64,000 nt of DNA, taken from positions 84,440,457-84,504,456 of the forward strand of contig NC_031768.1 of assembly GCF_001522545.3 (NCBI RefSeq), read 5' to 3'. The notes beneath the pieces are model-generated. The model made no database searches, was not told the origin of the DNA, and worked only from the letters and a program-made list of their open reading frames with translations. The translations under genes and the position numbers were made by a program. Positions 12,441 to 36,175 of the stretch are shown piece after piece. This stretch comes from Parus major. Taxonomy: Eukaryota; Chordata; Aves; Passeriformes; Paridae. The first letter of the stretch is position 1. The number at the start of each line of letters is the position of its first letter.

Positions 12441-15400
12441 ATGTTCTTGGTACCTCCTCTTTGTGAAAATCTCACCAAGTGATTTTCATGCTGCATTCTT
12501 GGACAGCCTTTATATTGCATCAGCAAAGCACCCAGGCTTGAAAAACCATGCTAGGGGCTGCAAATGGTGGTTGAATGATTAAAGAGAGAAAACTTACAAC
12601 GCATTTAATTTCAACTTTTACCAGTTTTTCATAGACAAGTTTTTAGGGAAAAAAACAGCAAAGACTGACTTTCCCCAGCTACTGTCAAGTATGTTGGTTG
12701 GTCAATGCATTAAGTCCAGGCTGATGATAAATCTAGTAGACATTCATGCTCATTTGTGCTCACGTTTCTGGCTCCTCTGAGGGTCTCAGACTATCAGATT
12801 CATCTTCACACTATGAGGATATAAATCTCTAAGAAATTGGATGAATTAGGCAAAAGAAGACAATTAGGGGTGACAGCTGAGGAATAGTTATCTTCCAGCC
12901 TTATCCATGAGCAAGATGTTTGCATCATCAAATGTTTAACATTTAATTTAGTGCAGGGGTAATGGGCAGGTTCAAAATCAGAGCAGGCTGGTGTCCTGGA
13001 GAGTGAAATCCAGTCTGTATGGGTCTTTAGAATACACAGTAGCCATAAGCAGAATGGGCTGTCCAGTGCACCTGTCTGAGCAATGCTCAGAGGTGGGGGA
13101 GTAGCAGAGCCCACATGCTGAGAGGCTGCCAATCTCTGTGCTACTCTTCCAGCTCCAGAGCTAAGGCTTGGTTAGATTTCTGATGCAGTTGTTGCCAGCA
13201 GAGATACAGTCTTCAGCTTCAGAGAGCTTATGTTACTCCCATATTTTGTTGGCAACCTCCCTTTTGGACTGCTGATAAGAAAAAAACAGTTTCAGGTGAT
13301 TTAAATGTTATCCATTAAGGTTGGGCTATAGCTTCTAACTCAGGCTATCAGTGAGTTGTTGGATCAGAGTAGACCTAGGACGGATGATGAGTTTGAAATG
13401 AAGATCTGTATCTTTGGGCTGCATGGTGGTCTTTGGGTTGTGACTCTTGACCACAAACTCTGCCACATGAGGCCTTGTCACAGACACATCAAGGGAAACA
13501 TCTTGCTCTGTGCCTGGCTAAGGCTGGCAGACAGAGTGAGAAAAAAACTCTCATGGTGTGGATAAGCAAGCTTGGGCTCAAAAATATGAAAGCTTTACCT
13601 GTGAAGGAAGAATGGGTTGTTTAGTCTACAGCAGCTTGAAGGGCAGCAGAAGTGGGAAGCAATGAATGTGACTTTTGGAATCACTATCAGTCCTGCTTCT
13701 ATGGACTGTGTTACTTGTAGGGAGGTATGGGGAAACTTCTGTTTGATGAAATGTGAAAAAAAGTAAAATCCATTTTAGGCTGGTTTTGTGAATGCCTGAT
13801 TGTTCTTGTAGCAATGCTTTTGCAGACATATTGCAAGCCTTTAGGGGAAAAATGCATGGTAGCCACTCGTGCTACAGAATTAGATCAGTTGAAGCCTCCA
13901 CATGATCAAGTTTAAACAGCTCTTGAATCTAAATTGGGTTGAAGTCTTCAAGAGTGGGAAGTATGCTGAGACAGTAGCAAGGGGAGTTTAGCACAGGATC
14001 AGATTGTTTTTTCTAGAGTATATTTGGCTGAGGTTAGTCACAAGGATGGTCTGTGGCCATTGATGCATGTGGTGTTGCGTTGGCCTACACATGCATCTTT
14101 GTCTGCCAGTTTTGTTGGATGCATGGAACTAAGGGATGCAGAGAAAGCACTCTAGATTTAGAGATCTGCATCTTTTCATTATTGTGCAGTGGGATACAGG
14201 CTGCGTGCCAAGGGCTAAAGAACAAAGTGGAATGTTAGTCTTAAACAAGTTAAAGACAGGCTCTCCTTTGACTTGTCAATTATCTGCCCTAGTTGGGTGT
14301 TTTCCTTAGCAAAATGTGCTGCTGTCTAGAGATGTATTTGTTTTAGAATGCCATTAGCACTATTATCTGGGTTTTAGCAGCCATTTAAGAATTGATATTC
14401 CAGCACAGATGACCTTCTCCCTATCTGCATTTTGCTATGACTCCAGAGCTGATAATAGTGGGTAGTGTCTGTGATTATCCCCTTACTAGTTAGGAAAATG
14501 CCTGCACTTAAGTTGCATTTTAAGGGAGCTGTTTAGCAGCTTTCTGTTAAATGGCTGTAGTTACTACAGCAAGAGCTACCTGCTGCCTCTGTAAGTAAAC
14601 ACTGGTGAATTTCCTGCTGAACTGTTGATTGATTTAGGTTCAGCAAACAAGGAAAAACAGATTTGCAGGTCCTTAGGTAGCAGGAATGATGGCCCGCCTA
14701 CCCGAGACAGCTGAGCTGAACTGCAGTGGAGACAGCTGCACAGCTCCTTTCTTTTGCCTTGCTTTTCCCAGCCCTGGCATTGGTGCAGTTCCAACATGTA
14801 ACAAAGCATGCTGAATAGAAAATACTGAGTTTTCTTCCTAAACTGGCTCACTGTGGGATCAGATGAGTGCCAGAGGTGGCAAAAGGGATGTTATGGTGGA
14901 GGGCAAGGTGAGGAGGCCATGCATGCCCCTTCCTAAGTCTTGACTGCACCTTAAAATCGCATCCGTAGTTCATGTCAGCTGATGGCAAAGGCTCTGCATG
15001 GATACGACGTCAACTGGAATATGGCCCCAAATAATTAGAAAATGTTTTCTAGGGTAAAGTACATTGGAAGGAGAAAGGCTGGTGGTTTTTTTTAATGAAA
15101 GGAACCACAGAATGTCATGTGCTTACAGCAGCAACTGCTGTCTGGCTCCCTGCTATGCTGACTGCACTCAGCCATACGTCAGGGAATTCTGCTGAACTGC
15201 TTTGTTACTTTAATCATATCTTAAAACACTATGGAAGATGTTGGGTTGTGTCCAATTCTTGTCCCATCCTTCTTTGCCCCCTTTAAATTCTCTGTGAGGG
15301 AAATGAGATCATACAAGCCCAGAACACTACTTTAAAGTCAGCCCTCATTGTAGGTATTGGTGGGAGAGATTTACTTTTAGCATAATTATAAAGTTTTGGA

Positions 15401-15660
15401 AGACTCATGATTCCTGGCACTAAACTGAATTAAACAAAGTCCTGTTCAAATCTGTTAGAAGAAAAAATATCCTTATGCTTGTTCTCAAGATACAACCTCA
15501 AAACATAATTTCTCACTTCTAATTTCTATGGTTAATCCTTGCCATGTGGTTACCCTTATATATTTAGGACTATTTATCTCTGTAGTTTAACCTTTCAAAA
15601 AGATTAATGCAACTAAATGTGTGGTGTTGGATTTTTTTTTTTTAATTTTTTTTTTTTTAG

Positions 15661-15690
15661 AATTAGTCCCAGCACCGTGACTTTTCCATC
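15661..15690 (+). other. KCTD21: KCTD21 coding exon 5' UTR segment
   Basis: A long T-rich tract at 15631-15658 ends in AG at 15659-15660. It forms an acceptor 30 bases before the start codon, so the whole CDS lies in this exon. Confidence 0.55.
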
Positions 15691-16473
15691 ATGTCAGAAC
15701 CTATCACGCTCAATGTTGGAGGAAAACTCTATACCACCTCTCTGTCCACTCTGACTAGCTTTCCAGACTCCATGCTGGGGGCCATGTTTAGTGGGAAGAT
15801 CCCAACCAAGAAGGACAGCCAAGGCAACTGCTTTATTGACAGAGATGGCAAAATCTTCCGCTATATCCTGAACTTTTTACGAACTTCTCACTTGGACCTC
15901 CCGGAAGATTTTCAGGAAATGGGCTTACTGCGACGGGAAGTCGATTTTTATCAAATTCAGCCCCTGATTGAGGCCTTGCAGGAGAAGGAGGTAGAGCTTT
16001 CTAAAGCAGAGAAAAATGCCATGCTCAACATCACCCTCGATCAGAAGACCCAGACCGTTCACTTCACTGTCCGAGAAGCACCCCAGATTTACAGCCTGTC
16101 TTCCTCCAACATGGAAGTGTTCAGTGCTCATATCTTCTCCACATCATGCCTGTTCTTGAAGCTTCTTGGTTCCAAACTCTACTACTGTTTCAATGGAAAC
16201 CTTTCCTCAATATCCAGTTACCTGCAGGACCCCAACCACTTGACCTTAGATTGGGTTGCGAGTGTGGAAGGCCTTCCTGAAGAGGAGTACACCAGGCAGA
16301 ACTTGAAGAGACTCTGGGTGGTTCCAGACAATAAGCAAATCAATAGTTTCCAGGTGTTTGTGGAAGAAGTGCTGAAAATAGCCATGAGTGATGGTTTCTG
16401 CATAGATTCTGCTCATCCACATACTTCAGATTTCATGAATAATAAGATTATTCGCCTAATTCGGTACAAGTAG
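15691..16473 (+). CDS. KCTD21: KCTD21, BTB/POZ (T1) domain Cullin-3 adaptor
   Basis: A single uninterrupted 260-codon frame, the same length as mammalian KCTD21 (KCASH2). The tetramerisation-type BTB/POZ domain spans about residues 3-95. It opens with ITLNVGGKLYTT and contains FIDRDGKIFRYILNFLR and the EVDFYQIQPLIEAL helix. The C-terminal half is the KCTD21/KCTD6/KCTD11-type module ending in IIRLIRYK. In mammals the protein pairs with Cullin-3 and promotes HDAC1 ubiquitination, which damps Hedgehog/GLI signalling. That role is family knowledge. The start codon is the first ATG after the predicted acceptor, and residue 1 sits just before the conserved beta strand. KCTD14, a related BTB gene, lies 37 kb downstream in the same orientation. 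No break is seen. Confidence 0.97.
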   Translation: MSEPITLNVGGKLYTTSLSTLTSFPDSMLGAMFSGKIPTKKDSQGNCFIDRDGKIFRYILNFLRTSHLDLPEDFQEMGLLRREVDFYQIQPLIEALQEKEVELSKAEKNAMLNITLDQKTQTVHFTVREAPQIYSLSSSNMEVFSAHIFSTSCLFLKLLGSKLYYCFNGNLSSISSYLQDPNHLTLDWVASVEGLPEEEYTRQNLKRLWVVPDNKQINSFQVFVEEVLKIAMSDGFCIDSAHPHTSDFMNNKIIRLIRYK

Positions 16474-17342
16474 GAATGGCTGTTTGTTGTGGTGCCAGCA
16501 TGGAGATAACACAGGTTAAGTGTTTCCCTTTAAAACACACTTACAGCCTAATTCAGAATCATGCTTATCTGGATTAAGAGTCACTAACAAGGAGATGATT
16601 TTCCTTTAATGTACTTACCAATACGACCTTTCAGAATGTGTCTATATTCCAGACAGAAGCAATATTGACTAGCATCCTGAATTAAGGACTGGCACTGTCT
16701 CTGCCTCTGCCTCTGACCTGCTGTACAATTCTGGGGAAAATCACTTAACTTCTGTACTCTCTACATTTTCCATTTGGAAAATGGGTGATCCTTAACCTGC
16801 ATTGCCAGGGGATCCGAGGGTTCAGTAACCATGGTTTGGATGTATCTGGAGAACGGATGCAGTGAAAGGTACCATGGAGCTGCAGTGCAGCAGACAGCCC
16901 TAGAAGCACATTTGCCATGTCTTGCTGTATCACCTGTGCAGAGCATTCAGGAAGCTTGTTTGGATCCATGGAGAAGAAGCCTTCCCACATGTACTCAATA
17001 CAGCTGTAAAGGATGGTGCAAGTTGCAAATGAGTAAGGGATCCCATCTCTTTGCGTTCAACAAAGGATTTCTGTCACCCTGTGAAGCTGACTTGGGTTTT
17101 TTCCTGAACCCTGTGAGGAAGCCCCTGCTTTAGTGTGCTTTCAGGGAAGCTGTGATGGAATAATGTGACTGGCAAGGAAGCCATAGAAGAGACAATAGCG
17201 TTATTATAAACCAAGATTAAACCTTTACTTTTACATTCCAAAGACATCCAAGACAACTAGTCCTTTTCTTTCTCTTACAATGTTAATATTTATCTGGAGG
17301 ATGCTGCTGAAACTTTCTAAGGTGAAGACAGATTTTGAGGCT

Positions 17343-17377
17343 GAGGCTCCCAAATGTCTTCGAGACATTTGAGCCTC
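17343..17377 (+). other. Near-perfect hairpin in KCTD21 3' region
   Basis: Arm 17343-17359 (GAGGCTCCCAAATGTCT) pairs with arm 17363-17377 (AGACATTTGAGCCTC). There are 15 base pairs, a 2-base bulge and a TCG loop. It lies about 870 bases after the KCTD21 stop codon. Its function is unknown. Confidence 0.75.
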
Positions 17378-20300
17378 TTTTGGGCATAACTCCCTTCAGC
17401 AGTACCTGGAATGCATGGGAATACATAGGATGGAATTTCATTTGAAAAGACAACATTCTCACCAGGTTATACCTAACATTTTTCATCGCAAAAGCAGAGG
17501 GTCATTTTTCCTACCCTGGTTCACTAAGCCTTTTTTTTTGTTTTTTCTTTTTTTGTTTTTCTTTGTGAAATGGTCAGGTCACTTAAAGAATTTTACCTGC
17601 TTGCTTGGCTTCAGTGTCAGCTTGCCAGAGGGAAGGCAGTGGGAAACCAGAGGTCAAACTCTTCCCTACACACCTGGTCTGTGCTGTAATTAAGATCGTA
17701 ACTCACTAGCTGCATGTTGTCTCTAAATATCATTTGTGCCACGTTCAGGATGGTTCTTTCTCAGTAAATTGTGTTTAAAACTATCTTAACTGTATTTCCC
17801 TAACCAGATTGCTGTGAGTGCATGAGAGGCCCTCTGGAACATTTTCAGGTATCTTTCATGGGAGAGAAGGGCAAATGCAATAACTAAGTTTTGCATTTAG
17901 TGTTTTAGTGCTTCTAAAGGTTTCTAGCATAGGGCTGCAAAGCTCAGTACTCTGTATGTTCTTGTTTCCTAAAGTAACTACTCTGTTGTTACACTAAGCT
18001 GACCTGTGAACAAGCATAAAGAAGCTTTTCTTTTTTTCTTGTAAAAAAAACAGTGTGATCAATATATTTCTACTGTCCCAAGCTGTGACTGCATGAACAA
18101 CACAAATCAGCATGCTGATGGGTAAAATGCTCATTCTGCAGTTGTTACAAACCACTACCCTTTGTCTGACTTGGTGCTAAACCAGCATATACATGGGACC
18201 ATGTTGTCAGAAGGCACTGATTGGGCTTGAAGCCCTCAGAACCACTAAACGTGGCAAATTTTGTGTATTTTGAGGATTGTAAACAGGATTTTGTGACCAA
18301 ATTCCAGTTTGAGTCACCATGTTCCTCTATATTTAGTCTCATTAGGAAGAACTTTTTTTTTTTTTCCATCCCAGTCCTGAATTACAAAGTACAAGTTAGC
18401 CAGTCAGCTGGACACTGACAGAGGTGATTGGTGCTGGTAATATGATCTGTTAAAAGAACCCTCTCATCAAATCTGTGACTTGAAACAGATATGCTGTTGC
18501 TGAATTTATGATAACAGAGATTTTAGGGATTCTTGACAGTATTTCTTTTTAACCCAGACCCTTGAGAGTAGAGTAGTTAAATGACCTGTAACCGGAGCTT
18601 TTGTATGTCATGACTAAAATAATACTCACCGGTAGGAATTTGTTTCCTATCAGCTTGAGTTTATCCAAAGGCAAGAGCAGTGGGCTTAGAACTCATTTGA
18701 AATGGTGGAGGGGGAAAGTCTGACCTACACCCTTTAGAGCTGTGGATCAGTACTGCCCCATTCTGTTTCAGTAAAATGAAATATTCCATGGGAGAGTTGA
18801 ATCATTACTGCATTTTTTTTTTTTGTTGAAAAGCAAGTAAGAGGAGTCTATAAAATGAGAGAACTGGACTCAGATCTTCATCTTCACCTGGAGTGCTTTA
18901 ACCCATCAGTATGTTATGCAAAATATGAACACATTTATTTGTGTTCATGCAGCCAAGTCAGTAAAAGGTACAGCTGGCCCCAGATCTCTGTCATTTATTA
19001 ATAGACAGTGAGATGCAAAGTATCTCTCTTTTATATATGTATATAGATGCAAAATTTCCAACCAGTATAAAGACATGAGTGAAGCCATGCTTTGGGAGGA
19101 ACAGCAAAACTTGAGGTACCTCAAACTTGCTAAGCACAATAAATATGTAAAAAAAAGTATGAGGTACTATTTATACTGGAAATGGGCGGTAAGTGAATCA
19201 CTTGTGATTGCAGTCAAACATATGTTCTACAAATGCAGCTGCTATTTCAGACTCTACACTAAGCTTAATTTATAGCTGCTCCCAAATTCTGCAGTCTGTG
19301 AGTTACGATATAATGACTGTTTATAGGAATGTTCTCTCTCCAGAGCATTTGTTTGCATTTTATCTGAATAGCTGTTTTTTGTTTACCTTCTTTTTCTGAG
19401 CCCTGGAGGTGTAACTTGCTCTTGTTTACCAGTCAACAGCACTGAAAATGATTCTTCTCAAGAGTTTTCCTGAATTAAAGAGAAGCAAATGTGCACAAAT
19501 CCTAAGTACAGCACAACCCCATCACTAGTCATGGAAAGCATTTGGCATTTATTAGCAATACCATCTAAAAATTATTTCACTGTTCAGTGGAATATTCACT
19601 TTCAGAGCAAACTTTTTTTTTTTTCCTGGAAAGGATCTAGTGACATTTTCTTCCCTTAAAGTTTTGTGTCTGTTTTCTTTTACATCTTGTTGCATAACTC
19701 CTGATTCTGCCATATGCCCATCTCCCTCAATACCTTAGTGTACAAAATGAGGCCAAGCCCTGCAATTTATTTTTTTTAATGGCCTCTTTTCTATTTTTCT
19801 TTTTTTTTCCCTAAATGACCACTGAATAGGATGTTCAGTAGTGTTTGAGGAGAAAAGTACGAGAGTTAGGGCAGATTTTAGCTGTAGTCCAGTGGCATTC
19901 TCAGATCTGAACATGTGCATAGCACAGTGGTGTTTCTCACGTGGCAAAAAGACTATTACAATACATCTTAATGGGACTCCAGAAAGAATCACTCATGGAT
20001 TTCTTTACATGTTTTTAGGCTTGATATCTCTTAAATATCTAACAATGTCCAGTTACAATGATGAGACTGAAACTGTACATAAATAGTAAGAGATACTTGG
20101 TTTATACAGCTGTTAAAGGCTGGGAGGAGTTGATGGGAGGAGTGTTTGTTTCGGCAGGCAGTGGTAAAGAAATAAAAGATTTACAATAAAGTTGTAAAAA
20201 GTTAGATCTGAAAGAATCACATTAACAAGAAAACCAGGATTTAGAAGTGAGAGAATAAAAATATATTGATGTGTTCAGGAAAAAAAAACAACAAAAACAG

Positions 20301-21761
20301 CAAGATAACAATGGAGACAAAGATTTTGCTACAAGAGTCTGTGGTTAGAATGATTCATTGGTCCTTTCCAGTTTTAATCTCCTATTATGCACTTTAAATA
20401 TGGGTCATGCCGAGACTTATGATAGCAGCTTCTCAGGAGCAAGCAGCTTTGCTTCAATTTGCATGTGCTTGAAATCACCAAACGTTGGAACTGCTGTACT
20501 TAGAACTTTATCACTGGGTTGTTGAGTATAAATTGCTGCTTAAGTTCACTGGAAGCAAATATCTCCAGTCAATCAGATTTATTCCCAGGAATAAAAGGCA
20601 AGGTGGAAGCGGAGGTGGAGTCCATATATAAGGTTGGTGGAAGTGATAAATACTGCCTTCAGCCATAGACGGTGGAAAACAAGTCCAGGATCTTCTGATA
20701 CTTTACAGATTAATAGAGAAGTAATGAAGAAGACTCCTCTGGGCAGTTTTATTTTCACTTCATCCTGCAGAACTTGGTGCCACTGCTCAGAATTTCAATG
20801 TATTTTGAAACATTTAACTTCCATTCTGCACCCACATGCTGATGGACACAAACATGCAGGGCACAAGCAGTGCTAATATGCGGCCCTCCCAGTAACAGTC
20901 CCATATGTGAATTAATATGGGCAATCACAGATAGTCTGTGCAAGAAAGGCTGATTGTGTATAAAGATCCAGATCAAGCTCACAGGTTCACTTGGGAATAA
21001 CACAATGAATATTTTCCCTGTGAATTCAGGAAAAAAAAAAAGGAGCTATAGGGGAAGGCTATATCTAATAATTTCTTTTCTCCTCATCCTCTTGGCATTA
21101 CCCTCAGTGTTTTCTTACTCCAAATCCTAATTGAAGGATTTTCCCATTGATCAGAATTTGAACTAGAGGCCGTGCTTTTGAATCAATAGTGTTTGAAAAG
21201 ATGGTCTTTATTGCTTACCACCTTCACAGAGGGCCTGCCTGTAGGGCTGTCTCATTTAAAAATCTGATTGCATTCCTCTGCTTGTAACTCTTTCTGTGAA
21301 CTGTTACTAATATGTATTTTAGAAAGTAGTAAATAAAATTTGAGTGAAGCAGGAAGTGCTCTCCCTGACATATTTATTGAGAAACAAAGCATGAGTGATG
21401 CTTGCTGCACCTCTAGCTTTCTCTTTCTCTAGCCATTGCCTCCTTGTAATGCTTACCTCGACCTCAGTGGCTGGGGATTGCAAGCTCCCGAGGAATTAGT
21501 GCAGTTGTAGAAAACTTGGATGAACGAGCCTTTGTAAATAGTCAAAACCATTTAAAACGCATTAGCTCATTTATGTTTCAAATATTTATAAAGAGAGATT
21601 CGTTTTTCCAACGAGAAGCCTTCTTAAACCCTGATGCTTTACTGCTGTTAGACTTGTCTCTAGTTCCTGAGCTTGAGCAAACCATAATACATGGCTGCTG
21701 TACAGGAAAATAAAAATTGAACATGTTAACTGTATGATTCCATGCAGCTCCTATAAGGTAC

Positions 21762-21833
<72 letters not shown>
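21762..21833. repeat. GATA tetranucleotide microsatellite
   Basis: About 18 uninterrupted GATA units. The length and purity predict length polymorphism. Confidence 0.97.
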
Positions 21834-22591
21834 TTTGCTGTAAGGAAGCTAAAAAGGCATCAGCCTTGAATGCATCCACCCTCCAGGCTGAGACGAATAT
21901 ATTTTAAAAAATTGAGCCTGTTCCTCCAAGAGCACTTAGTACCTGGAAGCTGACTTGGGCACCAGCAAAACAGGTTGGAGATGGCACCTCCCTGGAGCAG
22001 AGCTAAGCTGGTGTACTTTAAAGCAGCTTCTGGCCAGGGGAGGTTGGGTGGCCTCACAGCACCAACCAACTCCTCGTTTCCCCCCTCACTCCCAGGCATG
22101 CTTCCTCCTTCTTCGGGTTCAATCCGAGCTTCCCTGTAGCAGCCTCAGGTGCTGGATTTCTAAAAGTAACAGCCTGGTACAGCAGCAGCTCAGCTCATAC
22201 TGGGGGTCTGCCCAGAAAAACACTCAACAAAGAAGTGCCTGAGCTTTTTTACCCTCAGTCCGTGCACTCTCTCTTCTCGCGCCTCTTAATCCAATGGTGA
22301 TTTTTGGTCTCAGGTGTTCTCTTATGGGATTCTTTATCTGTGTTCGTGCAGGCTAATCATTAACTGTTTCCTGTGCCAGTGCCTCACAACCTTCACAACA
22401 AAGAGTTTCTGACGCTCAAGCTAAAGTTCCTCTTATCCCCCTCGCGCCCGTTCCGGCGCCTCACACAGCCCCGCCCTTCCCGCGCACGCGCATCCCCGCT
22501 CCCTACGCCGAGAGCGGGCGGGCGGGGGGGCGCGCGCGCTTCAAACCTGCGCGGCGGGCGCGGCGCATGCGCCGGGGAGGGTGCGCTCGCC

Positions 22592-33171
<10,580 letters not shown>

Positions 33172-33533
33172 AGCCACAGTGCTGGGACCAGTCCCAGGAT
33201 ACCCCTTGGAGGGGATTCTTGGCATGGTAAGGGGTTGTCACAAGGCCATCCATGATGAGACACAGTGTACATGTGCCATCACCACGTGGGAGCTCTTCTT
33301 CCAACACTCCTGTACTGCCCAACAAGGATACCTCTGATCAGAAGCACTGTCACAGTGACAGGGAGGGCTGCAGGTAAACTGTGAAGCTGAACAAGGTCCA
33401 GACTTCTGTCCTGAGGAAAACCTGCCTGATTTTCCCATTATGTTTTGTATTTGAATAGAAGTTGTTGTGGCAAATTACGAGGGATGATTGCTGTATAGGA
33501 GAGCATTGTAACTGTGTTCTATGGAATTTGTAA

Positions 33534-33539
33534 ATTAAA
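33534..33539 (+). promoter_or_regulatory. ALG8: Candidate ALG8 polyadenylation signal
   Basis: ATTAAA lies about 360 bases after the stop and is followed by a T/G-rich stretch. A second candidate, AATAAA, is at 34007-34012. I cannot tell which is used. Confidence 0.45.
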
Positions 33540-33599
33540 AACTTGGTATTTTTTGTTTAAGTGTTTCTTGCATTATTTCAGCTGCTGTCTAAACCCTGC

Positions 33600-35630
33600 T
33601 TTTGAGGGACACCCATACAACCAAGGATGTAGTGTGTAGCTGGAAAGTTGTCCTGAGGTGCTTTGTCAAACTCGTGCACACTCAAATATCAAGTTTTAAT
33701 ATGTCCATGTCCTGTTTATCTCCTTGTTTCATAGATACTTTGCAAATAGGTTTTAATATTCTGCTAGTAACTCTTTTTTTTATACCAGATGACCAAATTG
33801 AGGCATGCTATTCGAATAAGAAGTATTTTAACACCATTAAATGTACCAGATGATGTGGCTACATAGCTGTATTTGTAATTAATGTAAAATTGCACAACTC
33901 TTAACAAAAGACCAAGTGTCCACAGTTCCTGTAATGACTTAAGGAAAAGGTAGATTGCTGTCTGCCTGTGGATTCATGTTCCCCTAAGGATAGCAGCTAT
34001 TTCTGCAATAAATAATTATACCTTTTAAATCCTACATAACACCCCTGAAAGCTGTTGCTCTGAGGTTGGAATCTGGTTTGGATTCCAGTGCTGACGTAAA
34101 ACTGTGAGGACAGGGGGTTGCATTTTTTTAGTATTTCTATTATTATTTTTTACAGTAGTTTTTGAAATTTCTTACATGTTAGCTGAAAAATGGGACCCCT
34201 TCATCAAGGGTAGCTGAAGGGAGATATGCTTTTTGAGTTCTTTGAATATTCAGGGTGTATAAAATAGAGTGGCTCTTCTTAGGGCAGCAGGTAGATTAAC
34301 CACTGTGTATGTTTCTGTAACCAAATACTTTTGTTTTTGTACATTTAAAGTTTTCACTGCCAGGGGGTTCATGTTCAAGACATTCACACTCTGGTTTTCA
34401 TTCTTTTCTCATAGTTTCTGCTATTTTTGCACCACTAAGGGCTTTACCATGTTTTTAGCTGCTGTGGCTGTCGCTGGTCCACAATGCTTCTTGCACTTGT
34501 ATCTCAGCTCCAAGCCTCAAAGCTCTGCTCAGGGTGAGGCATCCACAGTGCTTGTGTTTATGTGTCTGCTGTGCTGTCCTGTGTAAGGAAATGCTAATAT
34601 GCAAAAAGACCCTACAAACACCGCTCTTCTCTCTTCTCCAGCCGAGCCTTTGCACATTGTGAAATCCTCCAAGAGGTTGTGCAGCAAAGCATGGGTGTGC
34701 CATCCCTGGAAATGTTCAAAGCTGGGTTGGATAGAGCAGCCTGGTCTAGTGGAAGTTCTCCCTACCTGTGGCAGTGTGTTGGAAGCAGATGACCATTTAG
34801 GTCCCTTCCAACCCAAACCATTCCATGATTCTGTGAAGTTAAACTCAGGGCATGACTTTGGAAGTGGCCATGCATCGCCATTGTACGATCCCAGGTTCAA
34901 CTGAAGTATCTCCCACTGCAGAGCAGTGACTGCCCAACCTCCTCCTGTGTGGATGTCAGGAAGACCCACAAATGCCAAAGGTTTATGTCCAAAAAGAAGC
35001 AGGGGAGTCCTTCAGCTTTATTTGAATAAAGGGAGAGCCCACTGGGGCACACACCTGCGGGGTTTTCTCTCGAGGTTTTGGAGGGCGCAGCCTCTGATCC
35101 CAAGCTGCTCTCCACATGTTGCCCTCTTCCTCTCCCCACTGCTGAGGCACTGGGAAGGTGCAGCCTTCCTGAATGGCCTAGCACATATTCCCCCCTTGAA
35201 CCTAGTGTTCTCCCCCAGAAGTTCAGCCTTGTGCAGACTCTTTTTTGTTTCAGGAGCTGCGCTCTCTGGGCTCTGCCACGAATCTGCTGCCCAAAGTCAG
35301 TAGAGACACTAAAACCCATTTCAAAAACTTAACACCCATACCTTCACCCATCAAGCTGTTTGTAAAGACATTAGCTTTCCTCTCATGGGCAAAGGCTAAA
35401 TAATACATTTTTAGGAAAGAGCTGAGAAGCTCTTACGATCTATGATGTGTTTTGTTAATGCAGGCTTCTTTAATGGTTCCATCAATCCTGCTAGAGGGGT
35501 GAGTGATTTAATGTGATTTCATATTAATTAAAAACGAAAAAGCTAACACTATGGGTTAGGTCTCAGTCTTTAATCTGAGCTCTGTAAATTAATTGGGTTC
35601 GATTTTAGTGCTTAATTAACCCCCTAATTT
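33600..35630. other. Intergenic DNA between ALG8 and NDUFC2
   Basis: No gene is recognised. It contains one CR1 fragment and, near 35440-35640, an AT-rich strip with several TAATTA cores just before the NDUFC2 CpG island. Confidence 0.45.
34660..34845 (+). mobile_element. CR1 LINE 3' fragment
   Basis: CR1 sense sequence: 'gtgccatccctggaaatgtt', 'gcctggtctagtggaagttc', 'aggtcccttccaacccaaac', 'cattccatgattctgtga'. Confidence 0.85.
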
Positions 35631-35639
35631 ACTTCCCGA

Positions 35640-36175
35640 CCTGGCTACTCTACTTTACTTTCCTCGCTGGCCCTGCAGCGGGGGGCCGCCTCACCCAGTG
35701 GGGTTAGGGCTGCAGGAACCCCCTCCCCGACGCGGCTAAGGCCGCTCAGCCAGGGAGTTCGGGGCGGGCGGTGGGTTTGTGGGGTCGGGAGTTGGATTTT
35801 GGGGCGGGCGGTGCGTTTGTGAGGTCGGGAGTTGAATTTTGGGATGGGTTTTCTGGTAGGACAACCATAGGCGAGGAAGGCAGCGGAACGCGGGAGCGCG
35901 GCGCCGGCCGGCGGGGGAAGGCGCAGCCGTCGCACCGCTCCCCCCAGTCACCTTCGGCGGGCGGCAGCCATGGCGTTCCTGCCCGACGAGTCGCGGTCGC
36001 TGCCGCCGCCACCGCTCCTCAACAAGGGCACGGTGTGGCTCGGGCTCGTGGGGTGGCTGTCGGCGCTGCTGGACAACGCCTATAACCACCGCCCCATCTT
36101 GCGATCCGGTGCGGGGGGACGGGGGAAGCTTGAGGGGAGGGGGAACGGAGCGGGGTGCGAGGGCTGAGGTGAGGA
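35640..36175. promoter_or_regulatory. CpG island promoter of NDUFC2
   Basis: A GC- and CpG-rich block covers the NDUFC2 first exon. It contains a tandemly duplicated GC-box unit at 35761-35840, upstream of the start codon. No TATA box is evident. Confidence 0.7.
35761..35840. repeat. Two-copy 40-bp tandem duplication with GC boxes
   Basis: Units 35761-35800 and 35801-35840 match at 37 of 40 positions. Each begins GGGGCGGGCG, an Sp1-type GC box, and ends in 'ggattttg'-like sequence. It sits about 130-210 bases before the NDUFC2 ATG. Confidence 0.95.

Larger units (their letters stand above)
7561..15660 (+). other. Presumed KCTD21 5' intron
   Basis: This stretch of about 8 kb between the CpG-island donor and the KCTD21 coding-exon acceptor shows no coding exon. 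It holds an ATT/ACT microsatellite, two CR1 fragments, a T21 run at about 10178-10198 and AT-rich unique sequence at about 11100-12260. The nature of the transcript is inferred. Confidence 0.45.
16474..22435 (+). other. KCTD21 3' UTR and intergenic DNA to ALG8
   Basis: No further coding exon is seen. The proximal part is presumably KCTD21 3' UTR. Candidate AATAAA signals occur near 20168, 20185 and 21330, but the true end cannot be chosen from sequence. The stretch includes a 35-base hairpin at 17343-17377, a T-rich tract near 17530 and a GATA microsatellite. Confidence 0.45.
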
